A DNA stretch of 54,015 nt from HGM13006 sp963649625 (lineage in GTDB: Bacteria > Bacillota > Clostridia > Oscillospirales > Oscillospiraceae): assembly GCA_963649625.1 (NCBI GenBank), contig CAVJIP010000169.1, forward strand, positions 1 to 54,015, given 5' to 3'. Of this stretch, positions 16,911 to 24,529 are shown one piece after another. The notes under the pieces are model-generated. The model was not told the origin of the DNA. It did no database searches and saw only the letters and a program-made list of their open reading frames with translations. Every line of letters starts with the position of its first letter. The first letter of the stretch is position 1. The position numbers and the translations under genes are program-made.

Positions 16911-18296
16911 GTGTCCAAAGCCCAACAGGCAGTCAATGATTTCTCCGTAGGCAGCGTCCGGGGTACCATTCTGCGAATGGCTGTGCCCATTACCCTGGCC
17001 CAGCTGATCAACATCCTATATAACATTGTAGACCGTATGTACATCGGCCATATGCCGGGAGCCGGGGCCCTGGCCCTGACCGGGCTGGGCCTGAGCCTGC
17101 CGGTGATCTCCGTGGTCATGGCCTTTTCCCGGCTGGCCGGCATGGGCGGTGGGCCTCTATGCTCCATTGAGCGGGGCAAGGGCAACCTGGAGGAGGCCCA
17201 GCGAATCATGGGCAACTCCTTTACCCTGCTGCTGATTTTTGCGGTGGTACTGACCCTGCTGGGAGAGCTTTTCCTTCGGCCCCTGCTCTATGCCTTCGGG
17301 GCCAGCACCGACACCATCGGCTATGCCATGGACTATGCCCGCATCTATCTTGGGGGCAATATCTTTGTGCTGATTTCCCTGGGCATGAACAGCTTTATCA
17401 ATGCCCAGGGCTTCGCCCGCATGGGCATGATCACCACCCTGGTGGGTGCCGTGGCCAATATTCTGCTGGATCCTCTGTTTATTTTTGTGTTTGGCTGGGG
17501 TGTCCGGGGAGCCGCCGCCGCCACGGTGATTTCTCAGGCCCTGTCCGCCCTGTGGGTTCTGCGGTTTCTCACCGGGAAAAAGGCAATTCTCCGGCTGCGG
17601 CTGTCCTGTATGGGCCTGCAATGGGCCAGAGTCCGGCGAATCTTGGGCCTGGGCTTCTCCGGCTTTGTGATGGCACTGACCAATTCTGTGGTACAGGTGG
17701 TGTGTAACTCGGTGCTGTCCGCCTTTGGCGGCGACCTGTATGTGGGGGTCATGACGGTGATCAATTCCATCCGGGAAATCGCCTGTATGCCTGTCCAGGG
17801 CATCTCCAATGCCGCCGAGCCGGTATTGGGCTATAACTATGGGGCAGGAAAGCCCCAGCGGGTTCGCCAGGGCATTGCTTTTATCTGCGTGTGCGCCGTG
17901 GGATACTCCGTCCTGATGTGGCTGCTGATCCGGCTGGCTCCTGGCTGGCTGATTCGTATTTTTAACAGCGACCCCGACCTGATTGCCGCCGGCATTCCGG
18001 CCCTGCACCTGTACTTCGGCGCATTCTTTATGATGGCCCTACAGTTTGCCGGACAAAGCACCTTTGTGGCCCTGGGCAAAAGCAAGCAGGCGATTTTCTT
18101 CTCTATTTTCCGCAAGGTCATTGTGGTAGTGCCCCTGACCCTTTGGCTGCCCCATGTGGCCGGGCTGGGCGCCGATGGTGTGTTTTGGGCCGAGGCCGTT
18201 TCCAACGTGCTGGGCGGGGTGAGCTGCTTTCTCACCATGCTCCTTACGGTCTATCTCCCCTTGGGCCGTCAGGGCCCCGGCGGCTCTGATTCCTAA
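16911..18296 (+). CDS. MATE-family efflux transporter
   Basis: A 461-residue membrane protein with about 12 helices in two similar halves, typical of Na+/H+-driven multidrug and toxin extrusion transporters. The early PITLAQLINILYNIVDRMYIGH segment and PVQGISNAAEPVLGYNYGA near residue 290 are family landmarks. The GTG start at 16911 is supported by AAGGAGGT at ideal spacing. First gene of a plus-strand run with the lipid kinase and channel-like genes. Substrate cannot be predicted. Confidence 0.93.
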   Translation: MSKAQQAVNDFSVGSVRGTILRMAVPITLAQLINILYNIVDRMYIGHMPGAGALALTGLGLSLPVISVVMAFSRLAGMGGGPLCSIERGKGNLEEAQRIMGNSFTLLLIFAVVLTLLGELFLRPLLYAFGASTDTIGYAMDYARIYLGGNIFVLISLGMNSFINAQGFARMGMITTLVGAVANILLDPLFIFVFGWGVRGAAAATVISQALSALWVLRFLTGKKAILRLRLSCMGLQWARVRRILGLGFSGFVMALTNSVVQVVCNSVLSAFGGDLYVGVMTVINSIREIACMPVQGISNAAEPVLGYNYGAGKPQRVRQGIAFICVCAVGYSVLMWLLIRLAPGWLIRIFNSDPDLIAAGIPALHLYFGAFFMMALQFAGQSTFVALGKSKQAIFFSIFRKVIVVVPLTLWLPHVAGLGADGVFWAEAVSNVLGGVSCFLTMLLTVYLPLGRQGPGGSDS

Positions 18297-18337
18297 CCAT
18301 CCCCATAATCCGGGAACACCCGAAAGGAAGAATTTGT

Positions 18338-19243
18338 ATGGAGCATCTGTTCCTCATCAACCCCCAGGCCGGGAAATACGACCACACCCAGGAGGTGACA
18401 GCCGCCGCCCGCAGGCTCTGTAACGCCCTGGGGGAGCCCTGCCGGATTGAGATTTCCTGTTACAAGGGGCATCTTACCCAGCTGGCCCAAGCCGCCGGGG
18501 AAACCGGCCGGGACATCCGGCTCTACGCCTGCGGAGGAGACGGCACCCTCCACGAGGTGGTGGCCGGGGCCTACGGCTATGACAACCTGTCCGTGACCTG
18601 TGTCCCCTGCGGCTCCGGCAATGACTACATCAAGCAGTTTGCCCATCCTGAGTGCTTCTTCCAGATGGAGCGTTTCCAAAGCATCCAGACCCGGCAGGTG
18701 GATTTGATTGACGCAGACGGAAATCTGGCCATCAACGTCTGCTCCATGGGCTTTGACGCACGCATCGGCACCGCCATTGACGCCTATCGCCGGGTTCCCG
18801 GCCTTTCGGGCCACCGGGCCTACTATGCCAGTGCCCTGGTCAACCTGATAAAGGGGGTTGCCAAGCCCTGCCGGGTGGAGCTGGAGGACGGCACCCGAAT
18901 CGACGGCAGCCAGAGCCTGGTCTGCGTCTGCAACGGCAGCTGGTACGGCGGCTCCTTTCACCCGGTGCCCCAGGCCAGCATATTGGACGGGATTTTGGAC
19001 ATTTTGGTGGTAAAGGCGGTTTCCCGGCTGACCGTGGCCCGGGTCATCGGAGCCTATCAGAAGGGCCTGTACGCAGATTATCCCCAATTTATCTCCCATT
19101 TTCAGGCCAAGTCCCTGCGAATCCTCACCCCCAAGCCGGAGCCGGTCAATCTGGACGGAGAGCTGCTCCACAGCCGGGATCTGCATATTCAGGTGCTTCC
19201 CAAGGCGTTAAGCTTTTTCGCTCCCTCCGGGGCCTGGGGATAA
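18338..19243 (+). CDS. Diacylglycerol/lipid kinase family protein
   Basis: A 301-residue DagK-type kinase. LINPQAGK near the start, the nucleotide-binding ACGGDGTLHEVV near residue 65, the PCGSGNDYIKQF loop and the C-terminal NLDGELL catalytic segment are all present. Members phosphorylate diacylglycerol or related lipids at the membrane with ATP. It lies 41 bp after the MATE gene and 11 bp before the next, suggesting one transcript. The exact lipid substrate (diacylglycerol, undecaprenol or other) is not resolved. Confidence 0.9.
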   Translation: MEHLFLINPQAGKYDHTQEVTAAARRLCNALGEPCRIEISCYKGHLTQLAQAAGETGRDIRLYACGGDGTLHEVVAGAYGYDNLSVTCVPCGSGNDYIKQFAHPECFFQMERFQSIQTRQVDLIDADGNLAINVCSMGFDARIGTAIDAYRRVPGLSGHRAYYASALVNLIKGVAKPCRVELEDGTRIDGSQSLVCVCNGSWYGGSFHPVPQASILDGILDILVVKAVSRLTVARVIGAYQKGLYADYPQFISHFQAKSLRILTPKPEPVNLDGELLHSRDLHIQVLPKALSFFAPSGAWG

Positions 19244-19254
19244 GAAAGGCAGAT

Positions 19255-19887
19255 ATGGACATTTTTATTCTGATTTTAGAGCTGATCGGCACGGTGGCCT
19301 TCTCGGTTTCGGGGGCCATTACCGCCATGAAAAAGGATATGGACATTTTCGGCGTGCTGATTCTGGGACTGACCACCGCCGTGGGCGGCGGCATCCTCCG
19401 GGATCTGATCCTGGGCTATACGCCGCCTGCCACCTTTCGTGACCCACTATATGCCATCACGGCCCTGATTACAGCGGCCATTGCCTTTCTGCCCATGGTG
19501 CGGCGGCTGTTCCGGCGGCATCGCCGGGCCTATGACCTGGTGATGCTGACCATGGACTCCCTGGGCCTGGGGGTGTTTACCGTCATCGGCGTACAGGCCG
19601 CCTTTGCCCTGTCGGACTCCTTTAATCTGTTTCTCCTCACCTTTGTGGGGGTGATCACCGGCGTAGGCGGCGGTCTGCTCCGGGACATCATGGCCGGAGA
19701 TCCTCCCTATATTTTCGTAAAGCACATTTACGCCAGCGCCTCCATTGCAGGGGCACTGGTGTGTGCGGGGCTGTGGTCTGCACTTCCCCACATCTGGGCC
19801 ATGAACCTGGGGGCCGTGCTGGTGATCCTGATTCGGTTTCTGTCCGCCCATTACCGCTGGAGCCTGCCCCGGGCCAAAATGGAGTGA
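19255..19887 (+). CDS. TRIC/UPF0126-family membrane protein
   Basis: A 210-residue membrane protein with two similar three-helix halves plus a seventh helix. The duplicated glycine motif is clear: TTAVGGGILRDLILGYTP in the first half and TGVGGGLLRDIMAGDPP in the second. Prokaryotic relatives of trimeric intracellular cation channels form K+-permeable trimers; function in this organism is inferred. It ends a run of three membrane-related genes. Confidence 0.9.
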   Translation: MDIFILILELIGTVAFSVSGAITAMKKDMDIFGVLILGLTTAVGGGILRDLILGYTPPATFRDPLYAITALITAAIAFLPMVRRLFRRHRRAYDLVMLTMDSLGLGVFTVIGVQAAFALSDSFNLFLLTFVGVITGVGGGLLRDIMAGDPPYIFVKHIYASASIAGALVCAGLWSALPHIWAMNLGAVLVILIRFLSAHYRWSLPRAKME

Positions 19888-19967
19888 GGGCGGTTCTGCG
19901 GCACTTTCAGCAGGGCCCTAGAACGAGTATTGGCACGCTGAGTTTCTGCCACGATATAAATCGTCAT
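19851..19967 (-). CDS. Possible small or truncated ORF (38 residues)
   Basis: After the kinase stop at 19982, TTGGAGGG precedes an ATG at 19967 opening MTIYIVAETQRANTRSRALL and running 38 codons, overlapping the 3' end of the TRIC gene on the other strand. The ribosome site is good, but the tail looks like antisense of the neighbour. It could be the 5' remnant of a third gene in the NUDIX-kinase unit cut by rearrangement, or chance. I do not recognise it. Confidence 0.25.
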   Translation of the reverse strand: MTIYIVAETQRANTRSRALLKVPQNRPHSILARGRLQR

Positions 19968-19981
19968 GTTTCCCTCCAATT

Positions 19982-20509
19982 CTACCGCACCTGTATATCT
20001 GTCAAAATCTGCGCCGCAGCATCCTCCAACGTCATAGTCTGCGGCAAAATTTTCTCCGGAAGACACCCGATATAGTCATTCTCCTTCCACCAATCCCGCA
20101 TGGCCTCCGGGCCAAAATCAGCCCGGTTGGGCTTTGTCTTGTGGCGGCGCAGCGTTTCCTCAAAGGGAATGTCATAGTAGTAGGCGTGAATATCCTCGGC
20201 GGAATACTCCGCCTGAATGCAGCGGAACAGCACCTCGTAGGTTTCGGAAAACAGAATGCCCTCCAGAATGACATATTCACAGTGCTGCCGCCCATATTGT
20301 ACCAGATTCATCAGCAGGGGCACCGCCGGGCCATCCTTGGTGTCTTTGGCCCAGAGCATATCCCGGCGGATCACGTCCTGAGAGATCACCAGCGTGCCCC
20401 GGCCCAACTTGTGCTGGAGCATATGGGCAAGGGTGGTCTTGCCGCTGCCGGAGTTGCCACGGAGCAGGATGAGCTTGCATTTGTTTGTTTCAATTCTCTT
20501 TGCTGACAA
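19982..20509 (-). CDS. P-loop kinase (AAA_33 / zeta-toxin-like)
   Basis: A ~175-residue P-loop protein: Walker A LLRGNSGSGKTTLA near the N-terminus, LVISQDVIRRDM (Asp of the phosphate-acceptor region), EYVILEGIL (Walker B-like) and an arginine-rich lid ETLRRHKTK. Such kinases phosphorylate small molecules, nucleosides or sugars; the substrate is unknown. I place the start at TTG 20509 because AAAGGAGGT lies 7-8 bp before it, inside the end of the NUDIX gene; the upstream in-frame ATG at 20533 precedes that site. The gene overlaps the NUDIX gene by 20 bp and is translationally coupled to it. Confidence 0.8.
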   Translation of the reverse strand: MSAKRIETNKCKLILLRGNSGSGKTTLAHMLQHKLGRGTLVISQDVIRRDMLWAKDTKDGPAVPLLMNLVQYGRQHCEYVILEGILFSETYEVLFRCIQAEYSAEDIHAYYYDIPFEETLRRHKTKPNRADFGPEAMRDWWKENDYIGCLPEKILPQTMTLEDAAAQILTDIQVR

Positions 20510-20981
20510 AGTGGATGACCTCCTTTGGCTCATTTACAATATACGGAATCAGCTCTAATGGGTAAACCTTCAACCCGTTTTTCAGATGCTCCAGCGGTAC
20601 CCAGCAATAGTCCAGATCAAAACGTTCATTTTCCATTTCATCATATCCATGAATAATTCCGTCCAAGGGAATGCTGTCCGGATTGACAAGTCTGATTTTA
20701 TAATACAGGCATATCTGATGACATGGTTTATCTCCCCAAGGGAAAAACAGCTCTCCTACAGCAAGCAGCCGGTCAACCTCGATTTCTGTATGAAGCTCCT
20801 CCAAATATTCACGTTTTAATGCTTCAGCGGTGGTTTCCAGTGCCGAAACATGGCCGCCAATGATCGCATAATCGTCGTCCTTGGGCTTTTGGAGCAGGAC
20901 GCTTCCGTTTTGAACCAGCAAGCCGCCTACACGGAGGGAAAACACGAAATCGCTTGTGGGGAAAATAATGTCTCTTTTCAT
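20490..20981 (-). CDS. NUDIX hydrolase
   Basis: A 163-residue protein with the NUDIX box GGHVSALETTAEALKREYLE followed by ELHTEI (pattern G-x5-E-x7-REUxEEx), so Mg2+-dependent hydrolysis of a nucleoside diphosphate-linked molecule is expected. The final Gly of the box is His/Thr here. TAGGAGG precedes the ATG at ideal spacing. It is coupled to a P-loop kinase; the pair could act on the same metabolite but nothing identifies it. A short upstream ORF ends on its ribosome site. Confidence 0.88.
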   Translation of the reverse strand: MKRDIIFPTSDFVFSLRVGGLLVQNGSVLLQKPKDDDYAIIGGHVSALETTAEALKREYLEELHTEIEVDRLLAVGELFFPWGDKPCHQICLYYKIRLVNPDSIPLDGIIHGYDEMENERFDLDYCWVPLEHLKNGLKVYPLELIPYIVNEPKEVIHFVSKEN

Positions 20982-20993
20982 ACGGTAGTCCTC

Positions 20994-21053
20994 CTAATCC
21001 ATTGCGGGACGCTCCATCAAAATATGTCGCTTCCGCTTCATTGTTTCATCCAT
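20994..21053 (-). CDS. Possible 19-codon upstream ORF of the NUDIX gene
   Basis: AGAGGAAAAT then ATG (21053) opens MDETMKRKRHILMERPAMD and stops at TAG, which is the first three bases of the NUDIX ribosome site TAGGAGG. A stop placed on the next gene's ribosome site is typical of coupled translation, but the peptide is not recognised and conservation is unknown. Confidence 0.3.
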   Translation of the reverse strand: MDETMKRKRHILMERPAMD

Positions 21054-21094
21054 ATTTTCCTCTATTTCTCCTGAAATTCTTTCGACTTCATCCT

Positions 21095-21122
21095 ATCATA
21101 GAAAGAAAAATCCGTCAATCAA
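21095..21122 (-). promoter_or_regulatory. Probable NUDIX-kinase promoter
   Basis: Minus-strand TTGATT (21117-21122), 16 bp, TATGAT (21095-21100). The rest of 21123-21265 holds no gene that I can support. Confidence 0.45.
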
Positions 21123-21281
21123 AACAGGCAGAGGATGTCAGCCGAGGAGGCCATACTGGTGTCGGAAACGCACAGAGGCGGCCTTCCCCAGCACCCTTCC
21201 CCTTCAATCTGAACCCATAAAAAATGTGAAAACTGAACCTTACGAAGTGTCCAGTTTGTGTGTATACTAGGGAGCAACCAA

Positions 21282-21319
21282 AGATTTGCGCAAATCTCCT
21301 GGAATTGATTCCACAGGAG
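21282..21319 (+). promoter_or_regulatory. Palindrome and ribosome-site-sequestering hairpin before the ECF gene
   Basis: A perfect 16 bp palindrome AGATTTGC-GCAAATCT (21282-21297) is followed by CTCCT-GGAAT-tg-ATTCC-(ac)-AGGAG (21296-21319). In the second hairpin the AGGAG ribosome site is fully base-paired. The two structures share bases 21296-21297. A possible -10, TATACT, lies at 21263-21268. The layout suggests control of translation start (inference). Confidence 0.5.
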
Positions 21320-21327
21320 AGAATCTT

Positions 21328-21846
21328 ATGAACACCACTGAAAAAATCCGTCGGTTGACTCTGGCCGCCCTGGGGGCCGCCCTGGTCTGCATTTCCACCC
21401 GGGTGCTCCAGTTCCCCATTCCACTGGGCTATGCCCACCTGGGAAACTGTGTGCTCCTGCTGTTTGCTGTGTACTTTGACCCCTGGGTGGGGGCCTTTGC
21501 CGGAGGGGTAGGCTCCGCCCTGGCTGACCTGCTGAGCTACCCGGAGTGGGCTCTGCCCACCCTGATCATCAAGAGCCTGATGGGCTTGGCCGCCGCACGA
21601 ATCGCCAAGAAAAGGGGTGAGCGGGCCCGGGTGAAGTCCCCCAGGACGCTGCTGGCGGTGGTCGTTGCTATTTTGATTATGATCGTTGGCTATTTCCTGG
21701 CTGGAAGCCTGCTCTATGGCTCCCTTGTCACCGGGGCCACCCAGATTTCCGGCCTGAGCCTGGAGGGCCTTGTAGGCATCCTGCTGTTTTACGGGATTGC
21801 CGTTGCACTGGAGGCCGCCGGTGTTCTGAAAAAAGTCGGGGTGTAA
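21328..21846 (+). CDS. ECF transporter S component, probable vitamin B6 type
   Basis: A 172-residue membrane protein with about five to six helices: IRRLTLAALGAALVCIST, LGNCVLLLFAVYFDPWVGAFAGGVGSAL (the glycine-rich GxxxG region typical of ECF S components) and later helices. S components capture a vitamin and dock to a shared EcfAAT energising module, not encoded here. It is followed 26 bp later by a pyridoxal-kinase-family gene, so a pyridoxine-type substrate (PdxU) is the best guess. The ATG at 21328 has AGGAG at 8 bp. Confidence 0.82.
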   Translation: MNTTEKIRRLTLAALGAALVCISTRVLQFPIPLGYAHLGNCVLLLFAVYFDPWVGAFAGGVGSALADLLSYPEWALPTLIIKSLMGLAAARIAKKRGERARVKSPRTLLAVVVAILIMIVGYFLAGSLLYGSLVTGATQISGLSLEGLVGILLFYGIAVALEAAGVLKKVGV

Positions 21847-21872
21847 CCAAATGCTCTGGGGAGGAATATCCA

Positions 21873-22703
21873 TTGTCCCACAACAACCAAAAGAAAATCG
21901 CAGTCATTAACGACCTGTCCGGCTTTGGCCGCTGCTCTCTGGCGGTGGCCCTGCCCCTGATCTCCCACCTGGGCATTCAGTGCTGCCCTCTGCCCACGGC
22001 CATTTTTTCCGACCATACCGGCTTTCCCAGCTTTTACTACACCGACTGCACCGACCAAATGGCCCCCTACATGGAGGAATGGAAAAAGCTGGAACTTGAA
22101 TTTGAGGGGATTCTGACCGGCTTTTTAGGCTCTGCCCGGCAGATCGACCTGGTGGAGCGATTCCTGGAGGAGTTTACCACCCAGCGAACCCGGGTCATTA
22201 TTGACCCGGTGATGGGCGACAATGGCCGTCCCTACCGCACCTACACCCGGGAACTGTGTCAGCAGATGAAGCGGCTGGTTCGATACGCCAACATTCTGAC
22301 CCCCAATGTCACCGAGGCCTGTATTCTGACGGATACCCCCTATCAGGACAGATTCTCCGAGCGGGCTTTGCTGGAGATGGCCCGGAGACTGTGCCGTCAG
22401 GGGCCGGAGCAGGTGGTTATTACCGGGGTCTCCAGGGGAGAATTTCTGGAAAACTACTGTTATGACCAAGCATCGGGGCCTGCGGTGCAGCGTACCCGGC
22501 GGGTGGCCCCCCAGCGCTCCGGCACCGGTGATGTGTTTTCCGCCATTGTGGCGGCGGGGGCGGTGCGGCAGGTTCCCTTTGCCAAAAGCGTTCGGACGGC
22601 GGCCAGGTTTATTAAGCTCTGTCTCAACCGCTCGGCAGAGCTGGACATTCCCACCACCGATGGGGTATGCTTTGAAGAGGTCATGGATAAACTTCATTTT
22701 TGA
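21873..22703 (+). CDS. Pyridoxal/pyridoxamine kinase family protein
   Basis: A 276-residue ribokinase-fold kinase. The N-terminus KIAVINDLSGFGRCSLAV is the PdxY/PdxK-type opening; RVIIDPVMGDNG and NILTPNVTEACIL are the conserved core; QRSGTGDVFSAIVAAG is the ATP-binding GTGD motif with the catalytic Asp. It would phosphorylate vitamin B6 vitamers in the cytosol, fitting the ECF S gene before it. The start is TTG (21873), supported by GGAGG about 9 bp upstream. Overlap of the next coding region's leader with its 3' end suggests one transcript. Confidence 0.88.
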   Translation: MSHNNQKKIAVINDLSGFGRCSLAVALPLISHLGIQCCPLPTAIFSDHTGFPSFYYTDCTDQMAPYMEEWKKLELEFEGILTGFLGSARQIDLVERFLEEFTTQRTRVIIDPVMGDNGRPYRTYTRELCQQMKRLVRYANILTPNVTEACILTDTPYQDRFSERALLEMARRLCRQGPEQVVITGVSRGEFLENYCYDQASGPAVQRTRRVAPQRSGTGDVFSAIVAAGAVRQVPFAKSVRTAARFIKLCLNRSAELDIPTTDGVCFEEVMDKLHF

Positions 22704-22720
22704 TAAGGAGCAAAATCACA

Positions 22721-23323
22721 ATGGAAATTCTCTATCGGGTACACACCGGCCTTTATGTAAACCTCACCAACAAATGCTCCTCCGCCTGCACCTTCTGCCT
22801 CCGGCAGTCCATGGATCATGTAGGGGAAAGCCACTGTCTGTGGCTGGAGCGGGAACCTACTGCCCAGGAGGTGGAGGCCGAATTTGAAAAGTGGGATTTG
22901 TCCCAGTTTACGGAGATTGTATTCTGCGGCTTTGGAGAGCCCACCTGTGCCCTGCCGGTGCTGCTGGAGGTGGCCGCCTGGTTAAAATCCCGCACCACAC
23001 TGCCCATTCGGGTCAACACCAACGGCCAGGGCAGTCTGATTGCCGGACAGGACATCACCGGGGAGCTGGCCAAGTGCGTGGACACCGTCTCCGTCTCCCT
23101 GAATGACCCGGATCCTGTGAAATACCAGGCCCTGGTGCGCAGCAAATTCGGAGAACGTGCCTTTCCCGGTATGCTGGAATTTGTCAAGGGCTGCGTGGCC
23201 CAGGGCATCCATGTTGTCATGACCACCGTGGACACCACCATCACCCATGAGGAGGAGGCTCAGTGCCGAAAGATCTGTCAGGACATCGGCGCAGACTATC
23301 GAATCCGCCCCTGGGAGGATTGA
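22721..23323 (+). CDS. TatD-linked radical SAM protein
   Basis: A ~200-residue radical SAM protein. VHTGLYVNLTNKCSSACTFC holds a CxxxCxxC cluster motif (C-SSA-C-TF-C) that binds [4Fe-4S] and SAM; FCGFGEPT is the glycine-rich SAM contact and RVNTNGQG the next strand. It matches the small 'TatD family-associated' radical SAM proteins, here without an adjacent tatD. The reaction is unknown. ATG 22721 is chosen because AAGGAG precedes it; an upstream in-frame start would overlap the kinase stop. Confidence 0.82.
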   Translation: MEILYRVHTGLYVNLTNKCSSACTFCLRQSMDHVGESHCLWLEREPTAQEVEAEFEKWDLSQFTEIVFCGFGEPTCALPVLLEVAAWLKSRTTLPIRVNTNGQGSLIAGQDITGELAKCVDTVSVSLNDPDPVKYQALVRSKFGERAFPGMLEFVKGCVAQGIHVVMTTVDTTITHEEEAQCRKICQDIGADYRIRPWED

Positions 23324-23368
23324 ACCTATAATAGGATTCCTATGAAGTGATTTTGTGCGGAAGGGGCC

Positions 23369-23402
23369 GGGAGGCCAAGGTGCGGGTTCACCTTGGCCTC
23401 CC
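23369..23402 (+). terminator. Terminator after the radical SAM gene
   Basis: GGGAGGCCAAGGTG and CACCTTGGCCTCCC form a perfect 14 bp stem with a 6-base loop; CTTTTT follows after 8 bases. It ends the ECF-kinase-radical SAM transcript. Confidence 0.75.
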
Positions 23403-23475
23403 AGTCCCTGCTTTTTCCGCCTGTTCATCTATTTTTCAAAAACACGCCGCTGCGGCACCATATTAAATGTTTTAA

Positions 23476-24366
23476 TCAGCTTTCCGTATCATACAGCAGC
23501 TCCTTGAGCCGCTGAAAGGCAATGCTTTGTGGCCGGGTGCTTTCGGCCAGGATGATTTGCCTCTCCGGGATAGGCTCCACCAGGCGAATCTCAAACACCT
23601 CCTGCCGGGCCAGGGCCGGTGTGGCCAGAGGCTCCGGCACAAAGCCGATGCCCAGGTTGTACTGAATCATGGGGAGCATCTGATCCATGGCGGTGGCCTC
23701 CATGTCCACATGAAGGGGCAGGCCGTGCTTGGCAAACAGCTGCTGATAGAAGGCCCGGGTGCTGGTGCCGGGACTGAGACACACCAGGGGCAGGGCGGAT
23801 AGATCCTGGAGCCGCCGCATTTTGGAGGCCAACTCCCGGTAATTGCTGCCGCCCACCAAAACCTCCCGAAAGCTGGCCAGCCGGGACACCGTCAGGCTGG
23901 AGGCATTTTGGCAGGGGGTGGTAATCACGGCGGCATCCGCCCGGCCCTGGGCCAACGCAGTGACAGCCTGGGGAGAGGTGTCGTTGGTAATCCGAAGGCG
24001 AATGTTGGGATAGCGGGTGTGGAAATCCGACAGCCGCCGCAGCAGGAACAGATGCAGCGCCGTTTCCGTTGCGCTCAGGGAGATCAGGCCGGTTTCCAGC
24101 CGGCAGCTTTTTTTCAGCTCCGCCTCCCCGGCGGCCAGCTGCTCATAGGCCACCTGCACACGGGCAAACAGCCGCTGCCCCTCCGGGGTCAGTGTGACAC
24201 CCCGATTGGAGCGGAGAAACAGCCGGCAGCCCAGCTCCTGCTCCAGGTTGTTCATACAGCGGGTAATATTGGGCTGATTGTTCTCCAGCATCGCCGCCGC
24301 CCGGGTAAAGCTGTGCTCCTGGGCGACATGGTAAAAAATACGATAGTAATCGTAGGGGACGGCCAT
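23476..24366 (-). CDS. LysR-family transcriptional regulator
   Basis: A 296-residue LTTR. The N-terminal winged HTH reads YYRIFYHVAQEHSFTRAAAM then ENNQPNITRCMNNLEQELGC and LFLRSNRGVTLTPEG; the C-terminal two-lobed effector domain begins near residue 95 (TGLISLSATETA). Start ATG 24366 is preferred over the upstream in-frame ATG because AAAGGA precedes it and the HTH begins at once. It is divergent from the PurA-like/atp operon, and two palindromes lie in the shared interval. LysR regulators usually control the divergent neighbour, so this one may govern the operon that contains the ATP synthase. Confidence 0.9.
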   Translation of the reverse strand: MAVPYDYYRIFYHVAQEHSFTRAAAMLENNQPNITRCMNNLEQELGCRLFLRSNRGVTLTPEGQRLFARVQVAYEQLAAGEAELKKSCRLETGLISLSATETALHLFLLRRLSDFHTRYPNIRLRITNDTSPQAVTALAQGRADAAVITTPCQNASSLTVSRLASFREVLVGGSNYRELASKMRRLQDLSALPLVCLSPGTSTRAFYQQLFAKHGLPLHVDMEATAMDQMLPMIQYNLGIGFVPEPLATPALARQEVFEIRLVEPIPERQIILAESTRPQSIAFQRLKELLYDTES

Positions 24367-24382
24367 GGGTTTGTCCTTTCTG

Positions 24383-24450
24383 CCATATAAAAATAATATG
24401 GCAATCATGCGAATGATATATTTTACATTTTGCTTTTAGAACAGTATAAT
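24383..24450 (+). promoter_or_regulatory. Promoter of the purA-like/atp operon with two LysR-type palindromes
   Basis: TTTACA (24422-24427), a 17 bp spacer and a perfect TATAAT (24445-24450). Upstream lie CCATAT-N7-ATATGG (24383-24401, centre about -65 from the predicted start) and ATCAT-N4-ATGAT (24404-24417, centre about -47). These positions resemble the recognition and activation sites of LysR regulators. Promoter and palindromes are seen; regulation is inferred. Confidence 0.65.
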
Positions 24451-24529
24451 GTGTCCGATTAAAAAAAGCAACTATAAAAGCGGCGGATTTTTCCAAACGG
24501 GAGCCGCCCGGGCAGAAGGAGGCGGGGCC

